Below, piece after piece: positions 26,301 through 34,418 of a stretch of 64,000 nt of DNA. A program made the position numbers and the translations under genes. The notes below the pieces were generated by a model. That model did no database searches, was not told where the DNA came from, and worked only from the letters and a program-made list of their open reading frames with translations. The first letter of the stretch is position 1. Every line of letters begins with the position of its first letter. The stretch is from contig JAVHLB010000001.1 of NCBI GenBank assembly GCA_031082425.1, positions 124,001-188,000 on the forward strand. Reading direction: 5' to 3'. The DNA comes from Candidatus Edwardsbacteria bacterium (lineage in GTDB: Bacteria > Edwardsbacteria > AC1 > EtOH8).

Positions 26301-26621
26301 TTAAAAGCTTACCACCTTGTCCGAGGTCTTTATCATTTCATACAGGTCCTTCATGGATGAAAGCGGGCACATCTCCGTGCCTTCCTTGTGGCGCATTTTC
26401 AGGCAGGTGCCGCAGGCCAGGATCTTGCCGCCCTGATCGTGGAAGGCCTGCATCTGCTCCGTGACCTTGAACTTGTCGTTATCCAATGACTGGCATTCCA
26501 CCCCCTTGGCCAGCAGAAAGACGCTGGCCTGGTCGCCCTGCCCCAGCGAGTAGACGCCCAGCCGGAAGGCGTTCCAGACCGTTTCGGCGTCCTGCGAATA
26601 GATGATGATGCCCAATTTCAT
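26301..26621 (-). CDS. DsrE-family sulfur-carrier-like protein
   Basis: 106 residues. The Rossmann-like DsrE/TusD fold shows LGIIIYSQDAETVWNAFRLG at the start and GVECQSLD, ILACGTCLKMR in the middle. Cys in CGTC is the likely functional one: relatives bind sulfane sulfur there. DsrE proteins pass persulfide sulfur in sulfur oxidation or tRNA thiolation, but stress-related versions are common in anaerobe redox operons. It lies 23 bases before hcp and about 46 after the cupin gene, with weak ribosome-binding sequence (AAGAAG). Role here: redox or sulfur handling, inferred from the operon. Confidence 0.85.
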   Translation of the reverse strand: MKLGIIIYSQDAETVWNAFRLGVYSLGQGDQASVFLLAKGVECQSLDNDKFKVTEQMQAFHDQGGKILACGTCLKMRHKEGTEMCPLSSMKDLYEMIKTSDKVVSF

Positions 26622-26667
26622 TATCTTCTTCTTTCATAAATGTTTCGTGTTTTTAGTGGGCAAAGGA

Positions 26668-26985
26668 TTATTTAATTTCGGGGTTGGGTGTCTTTATCAC
26701 CAAAAAACTAAGGTCTTCCGGTTTCTGGTTGGTGATGTGCATCGGGGTTCCCCGCGCCACTGCGGCCAGCTGGCCGTGCTTGATGACATGGTCTTTTTCC
26801 TCAAAGTTGAAAACGCCTTCGCCCTGCAGCACTATCAGGTACACCATGTCGGCGTTGGCCAGATGCTTTGGCACTTCCTGGCCCTGCTTAAGGTGAAGAT
26901 AGTTGACCAGCCCCTGGGGCTGGTTGAAAACGCCCTTGCGGGCCTTCTCTGTGGCGTTGAAGTCCAAGGTTTCAATGGTTATCAT
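26668..26985 (-). CDS. Small cupin protein
   Basis: 105 residues. The start is MITIETL, since GGAGG sits five bases before that ATG; the longer frame adds 16 residues read from a repeat. A single cupin barrel is seen: VYLIVLQGEGVFNFEEKDH carries motif 1 partly (the usual His ligands are replaced), and GTPMHITNQKPEDLSFLVIKTP motif 2. Metal binding is therefore uncertain. Located between the flavin reductase-rubredoxin gene and the dsrE gene, so part of the nitrosative/oxidative stress operon. Similar cupins accompany hcp and rubredoxin genes in anaerobes. Confidence 0.8.
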   Translation of the reverse strand: MITIETLDFNATEKARKGVFNQPQGLVNYLHLKQGQEVPKHLANADMVYLIVLQGEGVFNFEEKDHVIKHGQLAAVARGTPMHITNQKPEDLSFLVIKTPNPEIK

Positions 26986-26998
26986 ACTAACCTCCAAG

Positions 26999-27066
26999 TT
27001 AAACCACAAAGACACCAAGGCACCATATCGCAATAATAATTTGCTCTGTGTCTCTGAGCCTCTGTG
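26999..27066. repeat. Inverted repeat CCACAAAGACACC...CTCTGTGTCTCTG
   Basis: The gap between the rubredoxin and cupin genes holds CCACAAAGACACCAAGGCACC and, 20-odd bases on, a near-complement GTGTCTCTGAGCCTCTGTGG. It can fold into an imperfect stem and looks like a dispersed palindromic repeat. Confidence 0.5.
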
Positions 27067-27072
27067 GCATAT

Positions 27073-27741
27073 TTAGTCCAGGGGCTCAAAGTTGCTCTTG
27101 TCCACCTGGCAGATCGGGCAGACCCAAGTATCGGGTATCTTTTCGAACGGCGTCCCCGGGGCAATGCCGGAATCGGGGTCGCCTGCGGCCGGGTCGTAGA
27201 TGTAATCGCAGACCACGCAACGGTATTTTTTCATGGCTCCTCCTTTGCTATCGGTTTGTTTTAAGGCCGGTTTGATGTTTTTCCGGTATTGGGCGTAGGT
27301 CAGGGGTTCTCCGCCGGAGAAGGTCTCCGCCGAGACCACTTCCCCCAGGAAGATGGTGTGGCTGACGGCGTCAAAAGCGTTTATGACCTTGCACTCGATG
27401 GCGCCCAGGGTATCCTTGGTGATCAGATGGCATCCGGTGGCCCCGGTCTTGTATTCGGTATCGACACATTTGTCCTCCTGGCGCCCTGATCTCAGCCCCC
27501 AGTGGCGGATCAGTTCCGCTGGAGCGGTGTCTGCCAGGATGGATACGGCAAACACCTGGTTCTTGGAGATGAAATCGTGGGTCAGGTTGTCCTTTTTGAT
27601 GCAAACGCCTATCGTCGGCGGGTTGGCGCCGGCCTGGAACACCGCATCGGCGGTGAATCCGTTGCAGCGGCCCTGGTCCACCGAGGTGATGATATAAAGG
27701 CCGTAGGTCAGTTTATTCAATGTGGTAAGGTCTATCATCAC
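27073..27741 (-). CDS. Flavin reductase (flavoredoxin)-rubredoxin fusion
   Basis: 222 residues. Residues 1-160 are a flavin reductase-like FMN-binding domain: LTYGLYIITSVDQG, GFTADAVFQAGANPPTIGVCI, VFAVSILAD. Residues 170-222 are a rubredoxin: CVVCDYIYDPAAGDP...CPICQVDK, the four Fe-ligand Cys intact. The fusion would pass electrons from reduced flavin to the iron centre and on to a terminal acceptor, plausibly Hcp. The gene overlaps its upstream neighbour by 4 bases (ATGA), showing translational coupling. Flavin reductase plus rubredoxin fusions are known from strict anaerobes as NO or O2 detoxification parts. Confidence 0.9.
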   Translation of the reverse strand: MMIDLTTLNKLTYGLYIITSVDQGRCNGFTADAVFQAGANPPTIGVCIKKDNLTHDFISKNQVFAVSILADTAPAELIRHWGLRSGRQEDKCVDTEYKTGATGCHLITKDTLGAIECKVINAFDAVSHTIFLGEVVSAETFSGGEPLTYAQYRKNIKPALKQTDSKGGAMKKYRCVVCDYIYDPAAGDPDSGIAPGTPFEKIPDTWVCPICQVDKSNFEPLD

Positions 27742-28415
27742 AGCCTCTCCCCTTTCACCGTGATGGTCTCCACCGTGATGGACATCCGTTTGCCGGAATC
27801 CTTCAAAGCCTGACGCACCAGCCGCAGCAGGCCCTGGCAGCAGGGCACCTCCATGATGGCCACGGTGATCGACCGGATATCGTTCTGCCGGAAGATCCCG
27901 GTCAGCTTTTCCAGATAGGGCTCGGTACGGTCCAGCTTGGGACAGGCTATGATCAGAGACTTGCCGGCCAGCATCACCCGGTGAAAATCCCCGTAGGAGA
28001 AAGGCAGGCAGGAGGAGGCGATCAGCAGGTCGGCATTTTGAAAGAATGGGGCGTTGACCGGCACCAGGTGCAGTTGGATGGGCCAGTGGACCAGCTGAGA
28101 GTTTACGGTTGTGTCGTTTGAAGTTGCCGGGGTTTGCTTGTTATGACTGACCTGCGAGCCGGGGCAGGCATGTCGGGGCAATTCATGAATTGCCCTTACT
28201 GATTCTTCTTCATACTCTGTTGCTTCCCTCTCGATTATCCTGATGGCCTCCTGGGGGCAATGCCCCAGACAGGCCCCCAGCCCGTCGCAGTATTTGTCGC
28301 TGACCAGCCGGGCCTTGCCGTCAACTATCTTCAGCGCGCCCTCCGCGCAGTTGGGAATGCACTGGCCGCAGCCGTTGCATTTATCCTGGTCTATTTGGAC
28401 GATCTTGCGTTTCAT
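27738..28415 (-). CDS. Ferredoxin-type 4Fe-4S protein with C-terminal domain
   Basis: 225 residues. Two cluster motifs at the N-terminus: CNGCGQCIPNC and CDGLGACLGHCP, so one regular and one degenerate ferredoxin motif (the second lacks the second Cys, CDGLGAC). A further ~130 residues carry CLPFSYGDFHR, ACPKLDRTEP and EVPCCQGL, with Cys pairs that may bind another metal. The protein is common next to hcp or rrf2 genes and is thought to shuttle electrons. It ends on the ATGA overlap with the flavin reductase-rubredoxin gene and follows the Rrf2 gene by 48 bases. Confidence 0.85.
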   Translation of the reverse strand: MKRKIVQIDQDKCNGCGQCIPNCAEGALKIVDGKARLVSDKYCDGLGACLGHCPQEAIRIIEREATEYEEESVRAIHELPRHACPGSQVSHNKQTPATSNDTTVNSQLVHWPIQLHLVPVNAPFFQNADLLIASSCLPFSYGDFHRVMLAGKSLIIACPKLDRTEPYLEKLTGIFRQNDIRSITVAIMEVPCCQGLLRLVRQALKDSGKRMSITVETITVKGERL

Positions 28416-28463
28416 TATTTTCCATTTCGTGGGGGCTATCGGCCGATCGCCCCTGGTTAAGGT

Positions 28464-28853
28464 TCACACAAAGGTTGACAGTTTGGCCGAGTTCAGCCGG
28501 TTGTCCAGGTCCTTCTGCAGTCTGGTAAGGGCCGGATATATCGGGCAGACGTGGTGCCTGCAGCGCCCCTGGCTCATGCAGGCGCTGACCGACAGGGCTC
28601 CGTCCACCGCCGCAAAGATCTGCTTGACCAGTATTTTGTTCGCCGGCCTTCCCAGAAAAAGCCCGCCGGCCTTCCCCCGCTTGGTAGTCAATAAACCGGC
28701 CTTGGCCAATTGCTGGGCGATCTTGGACATGAAAGCCGGGGTGGTCTTTAGGCGCTTGGCCAGGGCCGAGGCCGCCAAGGGCCGCCCTTCTTCCTGCCGG
28801 GCCAGGATGATCATGGCCTGCAGGGCGTATTCGTTTCTTTTGGTGATCAGCAT
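28464..28853 (-). CDS. Rrf2-family transcriptional regulator
   Basis: 129 residues. Winged-helix N-terminus (RNEYALQAMIILARQ, KRLKTTPAFMSKIAQQLAKAGLL, RGKAGGLFLG) and three Cys in CMSQGRCRHHVC (92, 98, 103), which bind an iron-sulfur cluster in NsrR and IscR relatives. It is the first gene of the operon that ends in hcp. A promoter with a palindrome over the start site lies immediately upstream, so autoregulation is likely. Function as an NO or redox sensor is inferred from the operon content. Confidence 0.92.
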   Translation of the reverse strand: MLITKRNEYALQAMIILARQEEGRPLAASALAKRLKTTPAFMSKIAQQLAKAGLLTTKRGKAGGLFLGRPANKILVKQIFAAVDGALSVSACMSQGRCRHHVCPIYPALTRLQKDLDNRLNSAKLSTFV

Positions 28854-28867
28854 AATTTTATTAATAA

Positions 28868-28880
28868 GACTTATTTAGTC
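28868..28880. promoter_or_regulatory. Operator-like palindrome for the Rrf2 regulator
   Basis: GACT-TATTT-AGTC, 13 bases, overlapping the expected transcription start of the minus-strand operon and lying directly downstream of the -10 element. Position suits a repressor. Binding is inferred. Confidence 0.6.
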
Positions 28881-28882
28881 CT

Positions 28883-28910
28883 ATTATACATCAAAAAAAG
28901 AAAATGTCAA
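28883..28910 (-). promoter_or_regulatory. Consensus promoter of the rrf2-hcp operon
   Basis: Minus strand TTGACA, 16 bases, TATAAT. The start codon at 28853 is about 30 bases beyond. Confidence 0.8.
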
Positions 28911-28956
28911 GCCTTATCTTGATATATGTTTGAGAAATCTTAAAATCGTTCCGCGG

Positions 28957-29343
28957 CTATATCGCCTCCAGCACCACCTTAAGTTTATCCCTTATCTGCG
29001 AAGCCTCCCCCAAAAGCGAAGGGCTGTCAATGGCCCTGACCCCGGCCACCGGGTCCACTATCGATACTTCGATCCTCTCGGGGGAGACCTCGTCCACCAC
29101 CACATTACAGGGCAGCAACAGCCCGATCTTGGCCTCCTTCTGAAGGACCTTGTAGGTGAAAGGCGCGTTGCAGATCCCCAGTATCAGATACTTCCTAAAA
29201 TCCATGTTCAGCTTGGTCTTGAAGGTCTCCTGCATATCCAGCTGGGTCACAATACTGAACCCCTCTTTTTGCAGGTTGAAGGTCACCCGGCGCAGCGCCT
29301 TGTCGAAGGGTGCGTGTATCATTTTGCTCATGTAATAGCTCAT
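28957..29343 (-). CDS. DUF302-domain protein
   Basis: 128 residues, cytoplasmic. The DUF302 pattern is seen: FDKALRRVTFNLQKEGFSIVTQ, LGICNAPFTYKVLQKEAKIGLLLPCNVVV and VDPVAGVRAI. The family has unknown function and is often found near redox genes, where it may bind a metal or thiol. AAAGGA precedes the ATG by about eight bases. It is upstream of the rrf2 promoter and on the same strand but has its own region; about 100 bases separate it from the rrf2 gene, and no terminator lies between. Confidence 0.85.
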   Translation of the reverse strand: MSYYMSKMIHAPFDKALRRVTFNLQKEGFSIVTQLDMQETFKTKLNMDFRKYLILGICNAPFTYKVLQKEAKIGLLLPCNVVVDEVSPERIEVSIVDPVAGVRAIDSPSLLGEASQIRDKLKVVLEAI

Positions 29344-29645
29344 GATATTTTCCTTTCATCTGTTGATACTGCTGTTTACTACGACCAAGTATTTACGGAC
29401 TTCGTCACGGCTGGTCTCCGGGGACAGCCGGCTAAGGATAATCACCATAAGGGCAAAAACCAAAACCAAAACTTAACAGTATCCCTGTATAAATCATTGT
29501 AATACAAGCCGGCTTTGCTGTCAATTTCAAAAATAAAAAAAGCCGCTCCGGAATTTCCGGCAACGGCTTTTGACCCGGTGGTCGGTTTTCACACAGCTTG
29601 ACGTAACCACACCTTCAACTAATAATATGGAGGGAATTTTTTATT
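29344..29645. other. Non-coding gap
   Basis: A 300-base gap between the DUF302 gene and the PorV-like gene. Apart from a minus-strand terminator hairpin near 29541-29568 no feature is visible. Confidence 0.5.
29532..29570 (-). terminator. Terminator after the PorV/PorQ-like gene
   Basis: AGCCG-TTGCCGGAAATTCCGGAG-CGGCT read on the minus strand, followed by TTTTTTTATTTTT. Confidence 0.75.
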
Positions 29646-30536
29646 TTATTTATGATAGCCGATCGAAAACATATGGGTGGAGCCCAGGTCCTTCCCCGGG
29701 ATCATGGCGTAGTCCACCGAGATCCCCCTGATGGAGGTGCCGAAACCGAAACGCATCCAGGACAGGAAACCCTGGTCGCGCTCGGTTTTCAGCCCGGCCC
29801 GCAGCGCCAGATACTGCCCCAGGGAATATTCGGCGCCCAATGATAACACCGGCGCATCGTCCAAGGGGACGTCAATGGAGACCGCCGGGACCAGCGGGGT
29901 GTTGTAAAAGTAATAGGTGGCGCCCAGGGAGAAGGTTATGGGAAGCCCTCCGCTTTCATCGTGAAAATTGAGGCCCGGACCGATGTTCCTCAGGGACGAA
30001 CCCAGGGTGACCCTCTGGAATTTCTTTATCGCCCCGATATCGAACATCACCGAGCTGGCCGATTCCTGTTCGATGGACTCGTGCAGCAATTTGGCATTCA
30101 CCCCGGCCTGCATTTTCAGGCCCGGGAATTTGCGGGCATAGCCGGCGATCATTCCCAGGTCGCTGCCGTTGAAGACCGTCTGGTTGCGGGCGTGTTCGTC
30201 CAGGCCGATCATGTCTCCGTAGTTGAAATGGCTCAGGGCCAGGGAAAAGGCATTCTGGCCGGAGGTCATGGCCCCGGCCAGATATCCGTAGTACATGTCC
30301 AGATAGGTGGGGGCCATCGAAGCGCTGAAGGTCATCCTGCCCAGGTCGGCCAGCCCGGCCGGGTTCCAGTAGGAGCTGTAGATGTCGCCGGTGACGGCGC
30401 AGAAGGCCTCGCCCATGGCGGTGGGCCGGGCTCCCTGGGGCAGGGTCATAAAGACGCCCGATCTGTCGCCGGGGGTCAGGGCCTTTAAGGATGAATTCAA
30501 CGCTGTCAGAAGTAAGATGATTAATATTTTTTTCAT
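29646..30536 (-). CDS. PorV/PorQ-family outer-membrane protein
   Basis: 296 residues with signal peptide (ILIILLLTALNSSLKA). The N-terminal pattern ARPTAMGEAFCAVTGDIYSSYWNPAGLADL is typical of the UPF0164/PorV family of outer-membrane barrels; strands alternate through to GISVDYAMIPGKDLGSTHMFSIGYH. In Bacteroidetes PorV shuttles type-9 secreted proteins to the attachment complex. The gene follows, by 13 bases, one for a secreted protein with an unrelated-length sorting-type C-terminus, so a secretion partner role is plausible. No other Por genes are in the window. Confidence 0.85.
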   Translation of the reverse strand: MKKILIILLLTALNSSLKALTPGDRSGVFMTLPQGARPTAMGEAFCAVTGDIYSSYWNPAGLADLGRMTFSASMAPTYLDMYYGYLAGAMTSGQNAFSLALSHFNYGDMIGLDEHARNQTVFNGSDLGMIAGYARKFPGLKMQAGVNAKLLHESIEQESASSVMFDIGAIKKFQRVTLGSSLRNIGPGLNFHDESGGLPITFSLGATYYFYNTPLVPAVSIDVPLDDAPVLSLGAEYSLGQYLALRAGLKTERDQGFLSWMRFGFGTSIRGISVDYAMIPGKDLGSTHMFSIGYHK

Positions 30537-30549
30537 TGTCGTCTCTCCG

Positions 30550-32562
30550 TCATCTCAATATTGCGATCTTGCCGGTCTTCTTGTGCCCCAGGGGGTTGGT
30601 GACCGACCACAGGTAGACGCCGCTGGCAGCTTCCGGGACCCAGGTGGCCAGGCCGTCGCCGTTGCTTTCTTCGATGGTGGCCAGCAGACGGCCTTTGATA
30701 TCGTAGATCTTCAGGGTGGCCGCCGGGGTCAGCCCCTCGAAGCTGACGGTCCGGTGGCCCAGCCAGTATTTGAAGGGGTTGGGAAAGACCTTCAGGTTCT
30801 CCAGGTCGGCGGTGGCGGTCGGGCCCTGCACCACTATCCGGATGGAATCGCTGTCCACCGTCAGGTCGTTGCCCACCGCCCGCAGCTTGGCATAGCCCAC
30901 GTAGCGCCCGGCCGGCGTGCCCTCCGGCACGTACAGGGTGACGGTGACGTCCAGGGTCTGGCCGATGCTCAGGTCGGGGAAGACCTCCGGATATTCGATG
31001 AACCCGGCGGTAAGGGTCAGCGAGGGATTGTCGACGTTGTGCAAAGTGATGCCGTTGGCCGTCAGGCTGTCGATCACCGCGGTGCTGGGTCCGTCCAGGG
31101 AGTCGGGGTTGATCCCGCTGCCGGTGTTGGCCAGGCGGAAGCCGCGGGAGACCCAGGCCGGGCCGGCCGGCAGGATGCCGAAGTTAAGGCTGTCGCCGTG
31201 GGCGTCCAGGGCATCGGGGAAGATGTCCAGGTCCACCCGGCTGACCACCACGTGGCCGTGCCGGGAATAGATGTTGCCGGTGGTGTCCTCGATCAGGTCC
31301 CGCCACACCAGGAAGAAGTTGGCCACCGAGTCGATGTTGGTGATGGCCACCGCCGGCGGATAGAAGGTGTTGCCGAAGTTGGCCCCGCTGTTGCCGGTGT
31401 AGGTGTCGAACATCTTGTAGGACGGGGTGAATTCATTTATCGTATCATTGAAGGCGCACAATCTGAGCTCGAACAGGGAGTCGGTAGCGCCCAGGTTGGA
31501 ATGCCAGACCACGATCATATTTCCTGTGGTCTGGTCGATGGCCATCCGGGGCCGGTAGTTCCAGGTGCCTGATAGGGTGTCGCTGACCCGGACGTTGGCC
31601 GAGAAGGCGGCCGAAGTGTCGGCCTTTTGGCTGAAGAACAGCACCGGCTGGGCGTTGGAGGCCGCCACCCCGGTCCGGGTGTCCTCCCATATCACCATGG
31701 TCTTGCTGTTGATCCGGTCGATGGTGGGGTTCTGCATCCGGGCCACGTCTCCGTTGTCGTTGATCAGCAACTCCGCCGCCCCGAAGCTCAGCCCGTAGTC
31801 GTTTGACTGGTTGAAGTAGATGTCGCACTGCGGGTCGTTGGTGTTGCCGCCGTCGCTCCGCTCGTAGGTCACGAAGACCCGGCCGTTGTCATCGCAGACT
31901 ATGGCCGGATGCTTGGCAGCTCTAGCGGAGTCCACGTTGACCAGGACCATTCCCGAAAAATTGACATCCTTGGTCAGGGAGCGGGAACAACGGATCTTGG
32001 TGGCCTCTGCCCCGGTGGCCTCGGTCCACACTAAATATAGGATGCTGTCGGCCGGGTCCACCGCTATCCGGGGCAGCAGGCCGTAGTTGTTGGCGTCGTC
32101 CTTGTTGTTCAGTATGGACGGCCCCTTGATGGTATCGGGCGGACTGAAGGTGGCCCCGCCGTCGGTGGATTTGGAGAGGTATATCCGCCAGTAGGTGTCT
32201 GGATATTTCACCTGCCACACCACGTAGATGGTGCCGGACCGGGCCTTGACCATCCAGGGATAGACATTGTCCAGGCTGTCGTTGCAGACCACCACGTTGG
32301 GCCGGGAATAACTGGCCGCCAGGTCGGTGGATTTGGCGAAATAGATAGCGTGGCTGGTGTCGTTATCCCGGTCATCCTCCCAGACCGTGTAGACCCGTGG
32401 ACTGGAGGCCAGACTGTCATCGATTATGGTGTAGGGATGAATGGCCTGATGGGGACCGCTTCCCAAGGCATCGTCCACCCTCACCCGGTCGCCCCAGGTT
32501 ATCCCCTGGGACCAGGCCAGGGCCGGCAGAAGAAGAAATAACAGCCATGATCTTTTTGACAT
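30550..32562 (-). CDS. Secreted BNR/sialidase-fold-like protein with C-terminal sorting domain
   Basis: 670 residues. Signal peptide (SWLLFLLLPALAWSQG). Residues about 30-400 repeat segments such as VYTVWEDDRDND, YFAKSTDLAASYSRP, YLSKSTDGGATFSPP and VYVTYERSDGGNTND, with SxDxGxTF-type Asp-boxes, which fits a beta-propeller of BNR type. An Ig-like domain follows (LTLTAGFIEYPEVFPD). The end, VFPNPFKYWLGHRTV, LKIYDIKGRLLATI and SGVYLWSVTN, resembles the FlgD-like sorting domain. Catalytic residues of sialidase were not identified. GAGGGAAAT precedes the ATG. Co-transcribed with the PorV-like gene. Confidence 0.85.
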   Translation of the reverse strand: MSKRSWLLFLLLPALAWSQGITWGDRVRVDDALGSGPHQAIHPYTIIDDSLASSPRVYTVWEDDRDNDTSHAIYFAKSTDLAASYSRPNVVVCNDSLDNVYPWMVKARSGTIYVVWQVKYPDTYWRIYLSKSTDGGATFSPPDTIKGPSILNNKDDANNYGLLPRIAVDPADSILYLVWTEATGAEATKIRCSRSLTKDVNFSGMVLVNVDSARAAKHPAIVCDDNGRVFVTYERSDGGNTNDPQCDIYFNQSNDYGLSFGAAELLINDNGDVARMQNPTIDRINSKTMVIWEDTRTGVAASNAQPVLFFSQKADTSAAFSANVRVSDTLSGTWNYRPRMAIDQTTGNMIVVWHSNLGATDSLFELRLCAFNDTINEFTPSYKMFDTYTGNSGANFGNTFYPPAVAITNIDSVANFFLVWRDLIEDTTGNIYSRHGHVVVSRVDLDIFPDALDAHGDSLNFGILPAGPAWVSRGFRLANTGSGINPDSLDGPSTAVIDSLTANGITLHNVDNPSLTLTAGFIEYPEVFPDLSIGQTLDVTVTLYVPEGTPAGRYVGYAKLRAVGNDLTVDSDSIRIVVQGPTATADLENLKVFPNPFKYWLGHRTVSFEGLTPAATLKIYDIKGRLLATIEESNGDGLATWVPEAASGVYLWSVTNPLGHKKTGKIAILR

Positions 32563-32615
32563 ATTTCCCTCTGATTAATTATAATTGTCTTGCCTTTATG
32601 AGGTTATGCAGATTT

Positions 32616-32629
32616 AGATAACATTGCCT
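32616..32629. repeat. 14-bp direct repeat, left copy
   Basis: AGATAACATTGCCT; the same 14 bases occur at 33064-33077. The two flank the relic region, in the second case inside the RHS fragment. Confidence 0.75.
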
Positions 32630-32647
32630 CCTTTTCGGTTCCCTTAA

Positions 32648-32672
32648 AATAAAAAACCGCCGAAAGGCGGTT
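32648..32672 (-). terminator. Hairpin terminator in the relic region
   Basis: AACCGCC-TTTC-GGCGGTT with TTTTATTTT following on the minus strand. It stands about 80 bases upstream of the secreted-protein start, so it would insulate that gene from transcription coming from the right. Confidence 0.65.
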
Positions 32673-32800
32673 GATAATTTGCATTCCATATGTTCTATGT
32701 CTTGGGTGTTCTTTTATCATTCAAAGCGATCATTTTACCTGCCAAAATGATCGGCCGGGTTATGGTCTGTCCGCCAATATATACCCCGCGTTAATGGCAG

Positions 32801-32970
32801 GGGACAGTCGGCGTCATCGGGGGGCTGATCCAGAAGAGTTCGACCAACGGCTAGGAGAAGATCCCCCTCCTGGGCGATATCCCCTTCCTGGGGACTTTGT
32901 TCTCCAGGACCTCCAGCACCGCCGAGGAGAGCGAACTGGTGATCTATATCACGCCGCACATACTGACCTG
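32801..32970 (+). pseudogene. Secretin (GspD/PilQ-type) C-terminal relic
   Basis: Frame starting near 32802 reads TVGVIGGLIQKSSTNG, then a TAG stop, then EKIPLLGDIPFLGTLF and SELVIYITPHIL. This is the conserved end of secretins (VIGGLI..., LLGDIPxLGxLF, LVIYITPxIL), about 56 codons, with the middle linker stop-damaged. The rest of the gene is missing and no start is found. It lies opposite to and touching an RHS fragment, so two unrelated relics were joined here. Confidence 0.8.
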
Positions 32971-33094
32971 TTGCGGCATCCTGTACATGCCCGGTGAACT
33001 TGTGCGTATTGCCCGTGGCTGTTGTGTTGTAGTCTCCGCCGAAGGCGTAATAATCCTGCCGCCAGATAACATTGCCTAATTGGTCGGTCATCAC
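32963..33094 (-). pseudogene. RHS/YD-repeat protein relic
   Basis: About 44 codons: VMTDQLGNVIWRQDYY, AFGGDYNTTATGNTHKFTG, HVQDAATGQ. This is the conserved start of the RHS-associated core (V.TDQ.GN...W...Y.PFG...). It lacks the rest of the core and the tip, and the following bases enter the secretin relic in the opposite direction. It abuts the stop of the DUF401 gene. Confidence 0.8.
33064..33077. repeat. 14-bp direct repeat, right copy
   Basis: AGATAACATTGCCT, matching 32616-32629. This copy lies within the RHS relic. Confidence 0.75.
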
Positions 33095-33115
33095 CCGCGG
33101 AAATTTTGGCTTACC

Positions 33116-34327
33116 TCACCGCCACAAATAATATAACAGGAACCCCAGCAGGACGATCCCGGCCGAGGCCGGCATCAGATAGCGATACACCTGGCCCCAG
33201 TTGGCCTTAAAATACTCCCGGGTCAAAGCCAGGCACAGATGGCTGGGGGAGACCAGCACCCCGCCCAGCCCGGCCACAAAGGCCAGGACATACCAGTTGA
33301 GCGACCCCGTGGGAGACCCGAATATTCCCAGCAGCAGGGGAAAGGCCACCGCCACATAGCCCTGGCTGATCCCGGTCAGCAGGCCCACCAGGAACGGCAG
33401 GAGGGATATTATGACCACCGTGGGCACCCCGCCGCCCAACAGGATCCCCGGCAGGGCCGCTATGGCCCCGCTGGTCTCCAGCATCCCCTTGAAGACCATC
33501 ACCCCGACGATCAGCAGCAGGGTCATCGGTTTGAAGGAATCCCACAGCAGGCCGGGGATCTTTCTCATCTGGTATCTCAACCCCAGGGCCAGGCCCGCCA
33601 CCGCCAGGGCGGTCATCAGCGCCAGGTCGAACTTGAAGGCCAGCACCGATACTATCACGAACAGCACCGGGGACATGGTCAGCAGGACGTCCCTCCAGGC
33701 CCTTTTGTAATCGGCCGCCTGGTCCCACCGGTCCCTTTTCACCCCGCGCCATCCCACCAGCCAGCCGATGACGATGGCGCCGGCGGCATAGGGCCATTGT
33801 TTGTATATCAGGTCGGCCACCGGACGTCCGGCCAGCACCGCCGCCAGCAGCAGACCGGGATACAGCGGGAACACCGCCTCCCAGATATGGCGGTACCAGT
33901 AGTTGATGAAGGTCTTCCGGCCGGGCGACAGCTCCATATGCTGAGTGGCCTCCCTCACCAGCGGGGCGGAGAACATGGCCCCCCCGGCCGAGGGCAGGAA
34001 TCCGATGAAGGCCGGCATGAAGGAGGCCACCAGCCGGTGGTCGCGGAACAGCACCTTCAAAGCGCCGACCATCCTGGCCAGCAGGCCGCCGGTCCGCAGC
34101 AGGTTCTCCAGGATGGCTATCAGGTAGAGGACGATGACCAGGTATATGGTGGTCTCAAAATCCAGGGCCGCCCGCAGGGCGCTCCGCCACATATCTCCCG
34201 GCGATACGGTGAATAAAAGGCCCAGGGACAGCGAAGCCAGGAGCATCACCGGGCCCAAGGGCCATCTGCGCCACAGCAGGAATACTATCAGGGCAAATAT
34301 CAGCAATATTTTTAAGATTATCAGCAT
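33116..34327 (-). CDS. DUF401-family membrane permease-like protein
   Basis: 403 residues, ten or more hydrophobic segments (ILKILLIFALIVFLLW, VMLLASLSLGLLF, YLVIVLYLIAILENLL and later). Motifs FLPSAGGAMFSAPLV and GLGGVLVSPSHLCLALT are typical of DUF401, a family distantly like the gluconate/Dcu permeases; substrate unknown. Complete in length. The neighbouring 3' relics suggest rearrangement just past its stop. The start at 34327 is the first ATG before a strongly hydrophobic helix. It is divergent from the TtcA-like gene, with about 219 bases between. Confidence 0.85.
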   Translation of the reverse strand: MLIILKILLIFALIVFLLWRRWPLGPVMLLASLSLGLLFTVSPGDMWRSALRAALDFETTIYLVIVLYLIAILENLLRTGGLLARMVGALKVLFRDHRLVASFMPAFIGFLPSAGGAMFSAPLVREATQHMELSPGRKTFINYWYRHIWEAVFPLYPGLLLAAVLAGRPVADLIYKQWPYAAGAIVIGWLVGWRGVKRDRWDQAADYKRAWRDVLLTMSPVLFVIVSVLAFKFDLALMTALAVAGLALGLRYQMRKIPGLLWDSFKPMTLLLIVGVMVFKGMLETSGAIAALPGILLGGGVPTVVIISLLPFLVGLLTGISQGYVAVAFPLLLGIFGSPTGSLNWYVLAFVAGLGGVLVSPSHLCLALTREYFKANWGQVYRYLMPASAGIVLLGFLLYYLWR

Positions 34328-34418
34328 CGGGTCATCATAAAATCATTGACACCATTTTACTTTAATCCCTCCGCCAGGTCAATGATTTTTATACTCGGAG
34401 GTTATTGATCTTTTTCCT

